Shown in pieces: positions 53,129 to 62,098 of a stretch of DNA of 64,000 nt. This stretch comes from Sphaerisporangium sp. TRM90804. Its GTDB lineage: Bacteria > Actinomycetota > Actinomycetes > Streptosporangiales > Streptosporangiaceae. Where the stretch lies: the NCBI RefSeq assembly GCF_029846175.1, contig NZ_JARWAC010000008.1, forward strand, positions 1 through 64,000. The letters are read 5' to 3'. Each line of letters starts with the position of its first letter. Within the stretch, counting starts at the first letter, position 1. The translations under genes were made by a program, and so were the position numbers. The notes under the pieces are model-generated. The model had not been told where the DNA came from. It worked only from the letters and a program-made list of their open reading frames with translations, and did not search any database.

Positions 53129-53431
53129 TCAGTCGTCGTCATCGTCGCCGGTGTACGCGTCCAGGAGCTCTCGGCGCAGCAGGTCGGTGCGGACCATGAG
53201 CGCGCCGAGGAGCTCCTCGTCGTTCAGCCCGTCGGTGCGCCGGAAGGCCCACGAGGAGCGGCCCTCCTCGTCGAAGCACTTGACCAGGACGATGGCGCCC
53301 AGCGCGGTCCAGCCTTCGGGGAGCGGAGACACCGTGAGGCCGGTCAGGGCCTCCCCTATGGGGACGTAGTCGTCGTCTTCCACCGTGATCTCCCCCAGGG
53401 GCCGCTTGATCGATGGGGGGAATCCTGCCAT
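53129..53431 (-). CDS. small acidic protein, unknown function
   Basis: A 100-residue protein. MAGFPPSIKRPLGEITVEDD leads to LTGLTVSPLPEGWTALGAIV, VKCFDEEGRSSWAFRRTDG, and a helix (DEELLGALMVRTDLLRREL) ending in an Asp-only tail (GDDDDD). The middle segment with SSWAFRRTDG plus a following helix resembles a short ubiquitous actinobacterial hypothetical that I cannot name. It has no signal or membrane segment and no clear ribosome site. Confidence 0.6.
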   Translation of the reverse strand: MAGFPPSIKRPLGEITVEDDDYVPIGEALTGLTVSPLPEGWTALGAIVLVKCFDEEGRSSWAFRRTDGLNDEELLGALMVRTDLLRRELLDAYTGDDDDD

Positions 53432-53495
53432 GCCGGGCCGTGGCTCCTCGACGAACCGGACGCCCGCCCGCCCGCGTCCCGGCCCGGCGCGGGGA

Positions 53496-54599
53496 TCAGC
53501 CGCCGTCCTGCCCCCTCCGCCGCCGCCGGGACCACCCGATGGCCACGGCGACGAGCAGGTACGGCAGCGCGGCCAGGGCCAGCAGCTGCCCGGGCCCGGC
53601 CCAGGCCGAGCCCACCGCGTAGGAGGCGAAGAACAGCACGGCCACCACCTCCGAGCCGAACCCGGCGATGGACGTCACGGTGGCCCGTGTGCGGTCGGGG
53701 ACGCGGTCCTGCAGCCCGGCGTCGGCGTTGGCCGTCGCCCACTGGAACACCCCGCTCGCGACGGCGACGAGCGCCATCCCCGCGGGGTGGCCGCTCGCCG
53801 CCCCGGCGGCCAGGCAGACCGCCGCGGCGGCCAGCGCCGGCGCCGTCCACCGGGCGCCGCGGCCCGCGAGCCACCCGCCCAGCGTGGCGCCGGCCGTGTC
53901 CATCAGCACCAGCAGCGGCACCACGGCCGCGGCGACGCCGGTCGCCGCCGCCAGCAGGGGGACGTACTCGTCCAGGGCCCCGACCCCCATGAGCGCGGCG
54001 ACCAGCACCGCCGAGCGGAGCACCGGGGGTGACCGCCGGACCTCGCCGAGGCCGTCGGTGAGCACCTTCAGGTAGCCGTCTCCCCGCTCCGCGGCGCCGC
54101 CGCGCGACTCCGGCAGCGCGCGCGCGGCGAGCGCGGCGAGCACCGTGGCGGCGACGCTGGCCACGCCCAGCGCCGTGTAGCCGCCGGCCGCCGTCACCGG
54201 GGCGGCGAGCGCCGTCGCGGCCAGGGCGGCGGTGTAGCCGAGCGCCTCGGACCGCCCGATCAGGCGCGCGTAGGACGCGGTGGCGCCCAGGCGGGCCAGC
54301 TCCTCGTACACCAGCGCCTGCAGCGCGCCGGAGCGCATGGCGCCGCCGGCGCCCCACAGCACGAAGCCCAGCGCGAAGGAGAGGTAGCCGGGCAGGAACG
54401 TCCACAGGGCGAAGCCGGCGCCGGCCAGCAGGGGCGCGGCCACGACCAGGCGGCGGCGCGAGAACCGGTCGGCCCACAGGCCGGACGGCACCTCGAGCGC
54501 GAACGCGGTGACCGACCAGATGATGAACAGCGAGGAGATCTGCGCCGGGGACAGCCCGTGCTCGGCGAAGAGCACCGCGTACACGGGGTACAGCAGCAC
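53496..54599 (-). CDS. MFS transporter with probable 5' frame disruption
   Basis: A 367-residue MFS protein with 11-12 helices, including GLWADRFSRRRLVVAAPLLA (motif A loop) and GFVLWGAGGAMRSGALQALV. GTG 54599 cuts the protein inside helix 1. The frame continues upstream as RRLYAYAFCEDLVLLYPVYA, a typical start of this family, but meets a stop without a start codon. In a neighbouring frame ATG 54672 begins MATLILT and then stops exactly where one extra base would join the two. Either a one-base deletion has broken the gene or the sequence has an error there. The substrate is unknown. Confidence 0.7.
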   Translation of the reverse strand: MLLYPVYAVLFAEHGLSPAQISSLFIIWSVTAFALEVPSGLWADRFSRRRLVVAAPLLAGAGFALWTFLPGYLSFALGFVLWGAGGAMRSGALQALVYEELARLGATASYARLIGRSEALGYTAALAATALAAPVTAAGGYTALGVASVAATVLAALAARALPESRGGAAERGDGYLKVLTDGLGEVRRSPPVLRSAVLVAALMGVGALDEYVPLLAAATGVAAAVVPLLVLMDTAGATLGGWLAGRGARWTAPALAAAAVCLAAGAASGHPAGMALVAVASGVFQWATANADAGLQDRVPDRTRATVTSIAGFGSEVVAVLFFASYAVGSAWAGPGQLLALAALPYLLVAVAIGWSRRRRRGQDGG

Positions 54600-54822
54600 G
54601 AGGTCTTCGCAGAACGCGTAGGCGTACAGCCGGCGCGCGAGGGGTGACTCAGGTGAGGATCAATGTCGCCATGTCATGCGGCCAAGCTACAACGCCGCCC
54701 CACCCTGCGGGCAACGGGTTTTCCCCGCGCGGGCGGGCAAGGCGGCCTTGACGCCCGATATGGGGGTGCGCCGGGAAGCCGGGTGTGGGTACCCTCCGCC
54801 GAGAAGCCGTGGAGGGATAGCC

Positions 54823-56433
54823 GTGTCGCATGTCGAGGTTGGCCGTCTGACGTACGTGCTGCCGGACGGGCGGCCGTTGCTGAACGACGTCTCGTTCCGG
54901 GTGGGCGAGGGGGTCAAGGCCGCGCTGGTCGGTCCGAACGGGGCGGGCAAGACCACGCTCATGCGCCTGATCGCGGGCGACGTGCGCCCGGTCGAGGGCA
55001 GTGTGGCGAGCTCCGGCGGGCTCGGCGTGATGCGCCAGTTCATCGGCGGAATCCGCGACGGCCGCAGCGTCCACGACCTGCTGCTGTCGGTGGCGCCCGA
55101 CCGCGTGCGCGACGCCGCGCGGCGGCTGGAGGAGGCCGAGCTCGCGATGATGGAGCGCGAGGACACCAAGACGCAGATGCGCTACGCCCAGGCGATCACC
55201 GACTACACCGACGCCGGCGGCTACGACATCGAGGTGCTCTGGGACACCTGCACGATCGCCGCGCTCGGCGCCCCCTACGACCGGGTGAAGTACCGCGAGG
55301 TCAACACCCTGTCCGGCGGCGAGCAGAAGCGGCTGGTGCTGGAGGCTTTGCTGCGCGGCCCCGACCAGACCCTGCTGCTCGACGAGCCCGACAACTACCT
55401 CGACGTGCCCGGCAAGCTGTGGCTGGAGCAGGCGCTGCGCGAGACGCCCAAGACCGTCCTGCTGGTGTCGCACGACCGTCAGCTGCTGGCCAACGCGGCC
55501 GACCGCATCGTCACCGTGGAGTCCGGCGGCGTCTGGGTGCACGGCGGCGGCTTCGCCACCTACGCCGCCGCCCGCAGGGAGCGCAACGAGCGCCTCGACG
55601 AGCTGCGCCGCCGCTGGGACGAGGAGCACGCCAAGCTGAAGCGCCTGGTCACCATGCTGAAGCAGAAGGCGACGTACAACGACGGCATGGCCCCGGCCTA
55701 CCACGCCGCCCAGACCCGCCTGCGCCGGTTCGAGGAGGAGGGCCCTCCGGAGGTCGCGCCCAAGGACCAGCTGATCAGCATGCGCCTGCGCGGCGGCCGC
55801 ACGGGCAAGAGGGCGGTCATCTGCGAGCGCCTGGAGCTGTCGGGCCTCATGCGCCCCTTCGATCTGGAGATCTGGTACGGCGAGCGCGTCGCGGTGCTGG
55901 GGTCGAACGGCTCGGGCAAGTCGCACTTCCTGCGCCTGGTCGCGGGTGAGGACGTCCGGCACACGGGCGTCGCCCGGCTCGGGGCGCGGGTGGTGCCCGG
56001 GCACTTCGCCCAGACCCACGCCCGGCCCGAGCTGCGGGGCCGCACCCCCTGCGAGATCGTGATGACCGAGCACGCCCGGCTGAAGAACGAGGCCATGAAG
56101 GCGCTCGCCCGTTACGAGCTGGCCGGCGCGGTCGCCGAGCGGCGGTTCGAGACGCTGTCCGGCGGCCAGCAGGCCCGGCTGCAGATCCTGATGCTGGAGC
56201 TGTCGGGCGCCACGCTGCTGCTGCTCGACGAGCCGACCGACAACCTCGACCTCGCCAGCGCCGAGGCGCTGCAGGAGGGCCTGGAGCGGTTCGACGGCAC
56301 GGTGCTCGCGGTCACGCACGACCGCTGGTTCGCGGCGAGCTTCGACCGCTACCTGGTGTTCGGCGCCGACGGCCGGGTGTACGAGGCGCCCGAGCCGGTG
56401 TGGGACGAGGCCAGGGTCGTCCGGGAGCGGTGA
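54823..56433 (+). CDS. ABC-F family ATPase
   Basis: A 536-residue protein from GTG 54823, with GGAGGG upstream. It has two nucleotide-binding domains and no membrane part. NBD1: VGPNGAGKTT, signature TLSGGEQKRL, Walker B LLLDEPDNYLD. NBD2: LGSNGSGKSH, signature TLSGGQQARL, Walker B LLLDEPTDNLD. The linker between is helical (RRRWDEEHAKLKRLVTMLKQ), the P-site tRNA interaction motif region. ABC-F proteins act on ribosomes, as translation factors or antibiotic-resistance factors. No antibiotic cluster is adjacent, so a housekeeping translation role is more likely. Confidence 0.93.
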   Translation: MSHVEVGRLTYVLPDGRPLLNDVSFRVGEGVKAALVGPNGAGKTTLMRLIAGDVRPVEGSVASSGGLGVMRQFIGGIRDGRSVHDLLLSVAPDRVRDAARRLEEAELAMMEREDTKTQMRYAQAITDYTDAGGYDIEVLWDTCTIAALGAPYDRVKYREVNTLSGGEQKRLVLEALLRGPDQTLLLDEPDNYLDVPGKLWLEQALRETPKTVLLVSHDRQLLANAADRIVTVESGGVWVHGGGFATYAAARRERNERLDELRRRWDEEHAKLKRLVTMLKQKATYNDGMAPAYHAAQTRLRRFEEEGPPEVAPKDQLISMRLRGGRTGKRAVICERLELSGLMRPFDLEIWYGERVAVLGSNGSGKSHFLRLVAGEDVRHTGVARLGARVVPGHFAQTHARPELRGRTPCEIVMTEHARLKNEAMKALARYELAGAVAERRFETLSGGQQARLQILMLELSGATLLLLDEPTDNLDLASAEALQEGLERFDGTVLAVTHDRWFAASFDRYLVFGADGRVYEAPEPVWDEARVVRER

Positions 56434-56522
56434 GCGCTACCAAGGCTGGGTGGCGGTAAAACTTCGTCCGGCACGCGCGTGTCGCGGGAGTCAGGCCTGA
56501 CTAACCGGGCTATGACGGCCTT

Positions 56523-57350
56523 GTGACCCAGCGTAGTCGAAACACGACAGCACGCGGACTCGGCATCGTGGTCGTCGCAGTGGCGGTAGGAGCGCCGCTC
56601 GGCGGGTGCGGCGAGGAGCCGCGGCCCAAGGAGCTCCAGAAGCCCCTCGTGGTCCGAGAGCAGAGCTCGTCGGTCACCCAGGGGACCGGCGGGTACGTGG
56701 TGACCTGGGCGGGCGTGATCGCCAACCCCAACCGGTGGCACTTCGGCGAGAACGTCGCGGCCACCGTCATCGGGCGCGACATCGCGGGCAAGGAGGTCGT
56801 CCACACCGAGCAGCCGCTGGACGCCGTCCCGCCGGCGGGGTCGCTGAGGTTCACCGGCCAGGCCCTGGCGTCGTCCAAGCCGATCGACGTGCGGGTCACG
56901 TTCAGGCCGGCCCAGTGGCGCAAGGCGGCCCGGATCCCGTCGGCGTTCGTGCCGTTCCCGATCTCGGCCGCCAACACCGAGAAGCTGGGCAACGGCTCCT
57001 ACCTGGTGACCGGCGCGGTCGGCAACCCGTACCAGAAGGCGGCGACGAGCCTGGTCGTGACCGCGCTGCTGCGCGACAAGGCCGGCAAGCTCGTCGGCGG
57101 CGCCAGCACCTACGTGGACGACGTGCGCACGGGCGCGCCCCGCCGGTTCGTGCTCACCGTCGAGGGGCTCGCCGGCACCGGGCAGGTGGCGCGCACCGAC
57201 ATCACCGCGCGCACCTGGGGCTCCAGCGCCAGGCCCTACGAGGAGCTGGCCCTGAGCGGCGCGGCGCCGCCGGGGATGACGAAGCCGAAGACGCCGCCGT
57301 TCGCCCGTGACCGGGGAAGCCAAGCCATGCCGACCGAACGCCGGCCGTGA
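56523..57350 (+). CDS. lipoprotein, unknown function
   Basis: A 275-residue protein from GTG 56523. The signal sequence is GLGIVVVAVAVGAPLGGCGE with lipobox LGGC (Cys about 29). The mature part has two FxLYAY-like or Ig-like beta units (YVVTWAGVIANPNRWHFGEN, then SYLVTGAVGNPYQKAATSLV), each with the GxVxNP pattern seen in extracellular lipoproteins that hold late-embryogenesis-like beta folds. It is anchored on the outer face of the membrane. It is about 90 bp after the ABC-F gene and may be read independently. Confidence 0.75.
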   Translation: MTQRSRNTTARGLGIVVVAVAVGAPLGGCGEEPRPKELQKPLVVREQSSSVTQGTGGYVVTWAGVIANPNRWHFGENVAATVIGRDIAGKEVVHTEQPLDAVPPAGSLRFTGQALASSKPIDVRVTFRPAQWRKAARIPSAFVPFPISAANTEKLGNGSYLVTGAVGNPYQKAATSLVVTALLRDKAGKLVGGASTYVDDVRTGAPRRFVLTVEGLAGTGQVARTDITARTWGSSARPYEELALSGAAPPGMTKPKTPPFARDRGSQAMPTERRP

Positions 57351-57436
57351 GCGCGGGGCTGACGATTCCCGAAACCGGAGGCGGCGATCCGGCGCCGCTG
57401 TGGATCTTGAAATCATCGGCGGGCTACGGTACATGC

Positions 57437-58543
57437 ATGACTTCCCCCCGGATTGTCGTGTTCGGCGCCACCGGCTTCACCGGACGGCTCACCGTCGAGG
57501 CGCTCGTCGCGCAGGGAGCCCACCCCGTCCTGGCGGGGCGCGACGCCGCCCGCCTGGAGGCGCTGGCGTCCTCGCTGCCGGTGGAGCTGCCCACCGCGGT
57601 CGCCGACGTGAACCGCCCGGCCACGCTGCGGCGGCTGCTGCAGCCGGGCGGCGTCCTGATCTCCACCGTGGGGCCGTTCGCCCGCTGGGGGGAGCCGGCC
57701 GTGGAGGCGGCGATCGAGGCGGGCGCGATCTACCTGGACACGACGGGCGAGCCGACGTTCATCCGGCGCATCTTCCAGCGGTACGGCCCGGCAGCCGCGG
57801 CCTCCGGCGCCACGTTGCTGACGGCGTTCGGGTACGACTACGTGCCGGGCAACCTGGCGGCCTCCCTGGCGCTGAGGAAGGCCGGCCCCGAAGCGGTCCG
57901 CGTGGACGTCGGGTATTTCGTGCAGGGGAATGTGTCCCGGCGGGCAAGCAGGGGCACCCGGGCGTCCGCGGTCGGAATGCTGCTCGAGCCCATGTACGGT
58001 TTCAGAGACGGCCGCATTCTTCGAGAACACGGGCGTACCCGAATATTCTTCGTAAACGGCCGCCGGCGGCACGGCCTCTCCGTGGGCGCCTCCGAGCACT
58101 TCGCCCTTCCTCGTACGCATTCCGGGCTGCGCGAGGTGAACGTCTATCTCGGCTGGCTCGGCGGGCTCACCAAAGCCGCCGGCGTGCTGGCGCGGGCTAC
58201 GCCTTACGTCGCGGTCATCCCCGGCGCCAAGCGGGCCACCGACGCCGTGGCCGATCGGGTGATCAGGTCGGCCAGCCGCGACCCCGCCCCCTCCTCGGGC
58301 GGCCCGACGATCTCCTCCCAGGTCATCGCCGAGGCCTTCGACCGGGCCGGACGCAGGCTGGCGGCGGTGGAGCTGCACGGCGGAGACCCCTATGACTACA
58401 CCGGCCGCCTGCTGGCGTGGGCCGGCGTCACCGCGGCCGCCCAGGGCGTGAGCGCCCGCGGGGCCGTGGGCCCGGTGGAGGCGTTCGGCCTCGACGCGTT
58501 GGTGGAGGGCTGCGCGGAGGCGGGGCTGCGCGAGCAGGTCTGA
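57437..58543 (+). CDS. saccharopine-dehydrogenase-like NAD(P)-binding protein
   Basis: A 368-residue protein from ATG 57437. The N-terminal Rossmann motif is VVFGATGFTGRLTVEALVAQ, followed by VLAGRDAARLEALA. The middle shows VLISTVGPFARWGEPAVEAA and AGAIYLDTTGEPTFIRRI, the trans-acting saccharopine-dehydrogenase-like pattern. The C-terminal half is less conserved. Such proteins are found in actinobacteria as trans-acting enoyl reductases in lipid and polyketide pathways, or as unknown oxidoreductases. The gene lies 86 bp downstream of the lipoprotein gene; a TACGGT hexamer close to the ATG hints at a leaderless mRNA. Confidence 0.8.
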   Translation: MTSPRIVVFGATGFTGRLTVEALVAQGAHPVLAGRDAARLEALASSLPVELPTAVADVNRPATLRRLLQPGGVLISTVGPFARWGEPAVEAAIEAGAIYLDTTGEPTFIRRIFQRYGPAAAASGATLLTAFGYDYVPGNLAASLALRKAGPEAVRVDVGYFVQGNVSRRASRGTRASAVGMLLEPMYGFRDGRILREHGRTRIFFVNGRRRHGLSVGASEHFALPRTHSGLREVNVYLGWLGGLTKAAGVLARATPYVAVIPGAKRATDAVADRVIRSASRDPAPSSGGPTISSQVIAEAFDRAGRRLAAVELHGGDPYDYTGRLLAWAGVTAAAQGVSARGAVGPVEAFGLDALVEGCAEAGLREQV

Positions 58544-58774
58544 CCCCTCAGGCGGGCGACCGGCGCGGCGGGGTGCCGCCGCCGCGTGCATATGTGATCA
58601 GCAGTAAATACCGTGTAAAACGGGAAAAATGGTGATGTCAACACTTCTGGCGGCCTTGTCGTGCGCGCTGGAGTGTCACACGCGGATATGTCTTACCTGA
58701 TCGTGATATGAACTGCAAGTCCTGCCAAACAATCTTGCTCGCTTTCATTACGCTAGTAACGAAGGCAGGTCATT

Positions 58775-58828
58775 GTGAGGGAAACACTGGAGCGAGCAGT
58801 TACGAAGCCTTTACTGTCGGTTATATGA
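58775..58828 (+). CDS. 17-codon leader ORF coupled to the sigma-like gene
   Basis: GTG 58775 with AAGGCAGGT upstream begins MRETLERAVTKPLLSVI, and its TGA overlaps the ATG of the sigma-like gene (ATATGA). The sigma-like gene itself has no visible ribosome site, so translation may depend on reading this leader. The short length makes it uncertain. Confidence 0.4.
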   Translation: MRETLERAVTKPLLSVI

Positions 58829-60669
58829 ATGACAGCGACCTGGTCGAGGCCCTGCGCGCCCGCGATCCCGGCGCCCTCGCTGCCCTCTATGACGGCTACG
58901 CCGAGGGCATCTACCGATACGCCTGGGCCGTGCTCCAGAGCTCCGACGGCGCGCAGGTGGTGCTGCGTGACACGATGATCGCCGCGGAGGCGCACATCCA
59001 CGCGCTCGCCGACGCCCGGCGGGTGCGTGCCTGGCTCTACGCGCTGGCACGCGGAGAGTGCGCGCGCAGGCGGTCCTCGATCCCCCCCGCCGGTCGCGAG
59101 GAGTCCGCACCGGACGACCCCGCGGTGCCCGGCACGCACGACGGCGACATGCGGCTGGTCGCCGCCGGCGCGGTCGCGGCCCTGCCGGGTCACGAGCGCG
59201 AGGCCCTCGACCTGCTGACCCGGCACGAGATCCCCGGCGAGGAGCTCGCCGCCGTGCTGGGGGTGGACGCCGACACCGCCGAGCGGCTGCGGCAGGCGGC
59301 GGGCCGGCGCCTGGAGTCGCTGGTCACCAGCGAGATCCTCGCCCGCAACGCCAACGGCGACTGCCCCGCGCGCGGGCGCATCCAGGCCGGGCTCTCCTGG
59401 CCGCTCGACCCGCCGGCCCGCGAGCGGCTGCTGGAGCACAGCGAGCTGTGCGAGCTGTGCGCCCCGCACCGCGAGCGCCGCGTCTCCGCGGCGAAGGTCT
59501 TCGCCCTGCTGCCCGCCGTCACCGCGCCCGAGACCCTGCGGGTGCGGGTGATGAGCTGCTTCATCGACCCCGAGCTCGTCCCCTACCGCCGGTACGTCGC
59601 GCGCCGCACCGGGTTGCTCGCCGCCGACGGGTTTCCGGCCGGCGACGCCAAAGGGCGTCGTCTCCGGCCTCAGGTCGTTGCGGGCACGATGGCGGCGGTC
59701 GCGGTCGTCGCCGCCGCGGTAGTCCTCGTCGGCGCCGTCCACGGGGCCGGCGGGCGGCTCTCCGGCGACGCCGACGCGCTGACGCCGGCCCGCGCCCGGT
59801 CCGGCGCCCCGGCCGTCTCCGGCCATGCTCCGTCGGGACGCTCGGGGGGCTTGCCGACCCTCACCCCGATCGTCGAGGCCGTCCCGTCCACCGTGCCCAT
59901 GGCGGTCCTGCGTCAGGGCGCCGGCGTGCCCGGTCTCGCCCCGGTTCCCACGCTGCTTCCGACCCCGCCGGTGCCGGTGCCCACGGTTCCACGGCCGCCG
60001 TCGGCCTCGCCCCCGCCCGTGCCGCTCCCCTCGCCGACGACCGAGCCGCCCGAGGTCATCGCGCCCACGGCTCCGCCCTCCGACCAGGTCGGGCCGCCCC
60101 AGCCGCCGCGTGAGCATCCGCCGGCCAAGCCGCCCCCGCCGGTGGACCACCAGAACGGCCCGCCGCCTACCCCCTGCCCGCCCACGGCCAAGCCCGTCCC
60201 GCCCGCCTCCCCTCCGCAGTCCGCCCGCCCGACCCTGGCGCCCATGCCACCCGGCGGCCCGCAGGGCGAACAGGGCCGCGAGGGCCCGCGCAAAGACCAT
60301 CACGCGGGAGAGTCCCTTCCCGGGCCGCGCGGCGGCGCGGGGGAAGGCGGGGCGGGCGAGCCGCCACGACGGCCCCCCGCCGAGCCCGCGCACGATCTTG
60401 TCGCCGAGGCGCGTGTGGCCACTGCCGGTGAGCCCCGCGAGACGGGTGGCGGAGAACCGCGTGGGACGGGTGGCGGAGAACCGCGTGGGACGGGTGGCGG
60501 AGGGCTCCGCGAGGTGGGCGGCGGTGAACCGCGTGAGGCGGGGGGCGCGGGGCCGAGTGAGGCGAACGGCGGTGAGCCGCGTGAGGCGGGGTGGGACGGC
60601 CGGGAGGGCTCGCGGCAGGGCCCGTCGGGGGGAGCCCCGGCCGGTTCACACGCCCTGGCGCCGCGGTAG
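58825..60669 (+). CDS. sigma-factor-like / zinc-finger anti-sigma / membrane fusion protein
   Basis: A 614-residue protein from ATG 58825. Residues 1-75 resemble sigma region 2 (LVEALRARDPGALAALYDGY, ADARRVRAWLYALARGECAR); about 112-165 resemble region 4 (ALPGHEREALDLLTRHEIPG, EELAAVLGVDADTAERL). Residues 205-212 give the anti-sigma zinc pattern HxxxCxxC (HSELCELC). One membrane helix is at 284-306. The rest (about 300 residues) is Pro-, Ala- and Gly-rich and extracellular, ending with 8-residue repeats. It looks like a sigma and its anti-sigma joined in one membrane protein. The sigma half is degenerate, so it may be regulatory rather than an active sigma factor. Confidence 0.75.
   Translation: MNDSDLVEALRARDPGALAALYDGYAEGIYRYAWAVLQSSDGAQVVLRDTMIAAEAHIHALADARRVRAWLYALARGECARRRSSIPPAGREESAPDDPAVPGTHDGDMRLVAAGAVAALPGHEREALDLLTRHEIPGEELAAVLGVDADTAERLRQAAGRRLESLVTSEILARNANGDCPARGRIQAGLSWPLDPPARERLLEHSELCELCAPHRERRVSAAKVFALLPAVTAPETLRVRVMSCFIDPELVPYRRYVARRTGLLAADGFPAGDAKGRRLRPQVVAGTMAAVAVVAAAVVLVGAVHGAGGRLSGDADALTPARARSGAPAVSGHAPSGRSGGLPTLTPIVEAVPSTVPMAVLRQGAGVPGLAPVPTLLPTPPVPVPTVPRPPSASPPPVPLPSPTTEPPEVIAPTAPPSDQVGPPQPPREHPPAKPPPPVDHQNGPPPTPCPPTAKPVPPASPPQSARPTLAPMPPGGPQGEQGREGPRKDHHAGESLPGPRGGAGEGGAGEPPRRPPAEPAHDLVAEARVATAGEPRETGGGEPRGTGGGEPRGTGGGGLREVGGGEPREAGGAGPSEANGGEPREAGWDGREGSRQGPSGGAPAGSHALAPR
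60436..60603 (+). repeat. 24-bp coding tandem repeat, about seven units
   Basis: Seven successive 24-bp units encode variants of R-[EG]-[TVA]-G-G-G-E-P in the extracellular tail of the sigma-like protein. Units 1-3 are nearly identical; later ones diverge. Confidence 0.85.
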
Positions 60670-60691
60670 GGCGTCCGGCGGCGAGCGGCCC

Positions 60692-61348
60692 GTGTTCACG
60701 CTCCGAGACGACTCCCATCCGGGGGTCAGGGTGTGCCCGCACCCCGTCGCGCCCGAGCTGGCCCGGCTGGTGCCCCGGGCGCACCGCGTCGGCTGGCCCG
60801 TCTGGCTCGACCCCGGGCCGCGCAAGCTGCGCGGCGTGCTCGACCTGTGCCGGCTGCAGACCGCACGTGGCCTGGCCGTGCTCTCCTGGCTGTCCCGCGG
60901 CGGGCTCCCGGCCGACGTCGGGTGGCTGTGGCCGTCCCACCGCCTGACCGGCCCCCGCCAGCACCTCATGTACGACGCCGCGGCGGCCGTGCCCGACATC
61001 GTGCTCGGCCTGGTGACCGCCAACTGGACATGGGTGCTCGACACCCGCTTCGCCGGGCAGGTCACCGCCCCCTACCTGGCGGGCACGGCCTACCCGGACG
61101 ACGGCTACACCGCCGCCCAGGCGACCGTCACGCTCCTGCGCATCTGGGAGCGGCACGCCGAGGCCAGGCCCGCGCTGGGCGCGGCCTGGGCCGCCGGGCG
61201 CACCCTCACCGACTGGTGCAAGGCGGCCGAGATCCGCGCCGCCCACGGCCGTGAGGCCCCGGTCTTCACCTATCCACGCGGCCCCGCGCCGCCGCCCACC
61301 GGGCTGCGCCCATGGCTGACACGGCTGCTGCGCCTCGACTCACCGTGA
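60692..61348 (+). CDS. uncharacterised actinobacterial protein
   Basis: A 218-residue soluble protein from GTG 60692, 22 bp after the sigma-like gene. It runs LVPRAHRVGWPVWLDPGPRK, GLAVLSWLSRGGLPADVGWL, TANWTWVLDTRFAGQVTAPY, AAQATVTLLRIWERHAEARP. The layout is helical with conserved Trp residues. No known motif. Its close position suggests it works with the fusion protein or is simply cotranscribed. Confidence 0.7.
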   Translation: MFTLRDDSHPGVRVCPHPVAPELARLVPRAHRVGWPVWLDPGPRKLRGVLDLCRLQTARGLAVLSWLSRGGLPADVGWLWPSHRLTGPRQHLMYDAAAAVPDIVLGLVTANWTWVLDTRFAGQVTAPYLAGTAYPDDGYTAAQATVTLLRIWERHAEARPALGAAWAAGRTLTDWCKAAEIRAAHGREAPVFTYPRGPAPPPTGLRPWLTRLLRLDSP

Positions 61349-61476
61349 CCGCTCACCGCGACCCGGCTCGCCGGGACCGGGCGCTGTGACCACCCGGCTC
61401 GCCGAGGCCGGGCTCACCCCGCTCGCCGTGCCCGGTTCGCGGTGACCGCCGGCTCGCCCTGGACCGCCCCGGCGGC

Positions 61477-61998
61477 TCAGTGGGCGCCGCCGCCGTAGGC
61501 GTCGCCTCCGCTCGCCACGTGGTCGAGGTGGCGCTTGATGCTGCGGTGGATCTCCACCTCGGCCTCCACGCGCCCCACCCAGTTGGCGCCCTCGACCGAC
61601 TTGCCGGGCTCGAGATCCTTGTAGACCTCGAAGAAGTGCTGGATCTCCAGCCGGTCGAACTCCGGAACGTGGTGGATGTCGCGGATGTGCTCCATGCGGG
61701 GGTCGGTCGCGGGCACGCAGAGGACCTTGTCGTCCCCGCCCTTCTCGTCGGTCATCCGGAACATGCCCACCGCCCGGCAGCTGATGAGGCAGCCGGGGAA
61801 GGTCGGCTCCTGCAGGAGGACCAGCGCGTCGAGGGGGTCGCCGTCCTCGCCCAGAGTCTCCTCGATGAAACCGTAGTCGGCGGGGTACTGCGTGGAGGTG
61901 AAGAGAAGGCGGTCCAGCCGGATGCGGCCCGTCTTGTGATCGACCTCGTACTTGTTGCGTTGTCCTTTCGGAATCTCAACGACAACGTCGAACTCCAC
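61477..61998 (-). CDS. ppa: inorganic pyrophosphatase
   Basis: A 173-residue soluble family I enzyme from GTG 61998, with GGAGGAACG upstream. Motifs: [40 protein letters not shown], and the metal-binding signature [13 protein letters not shown] (DGDPLDxxV), then [15 protein letters not shown]. It hydrolyses pyrophosphate released by biosynthetic reactions. It is divergent from dacB, the usual actinobacterial arrangement. Confidence 0.96.
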   Translation of the reverse strand: MEFDVVVEIPKGQRNKYEVDHKTGRIRLDRLLFTSTQYPADYGFIEETLGEDGDPLDALVLLQEPTFPGCLISCRAVGMFRMTDEKGGDDKVLCVPATDPRMEHIRDIHHVPEFDRLEIQHFFEVYKDLEPGKSVEGANWVGRVEAEVEIHRSIKRHLDHVASGGDAYGGGAH

Positions 61999-62098
61999 TA
62001 CGTTCCTCCGCTCAGGCCTGTCGGGGTACTCCCGACTGGGCATTAATGTCTCGTAGGCGTATATCCAGGATGACGCATGCGGGAAAGAGGTCGGTGAG

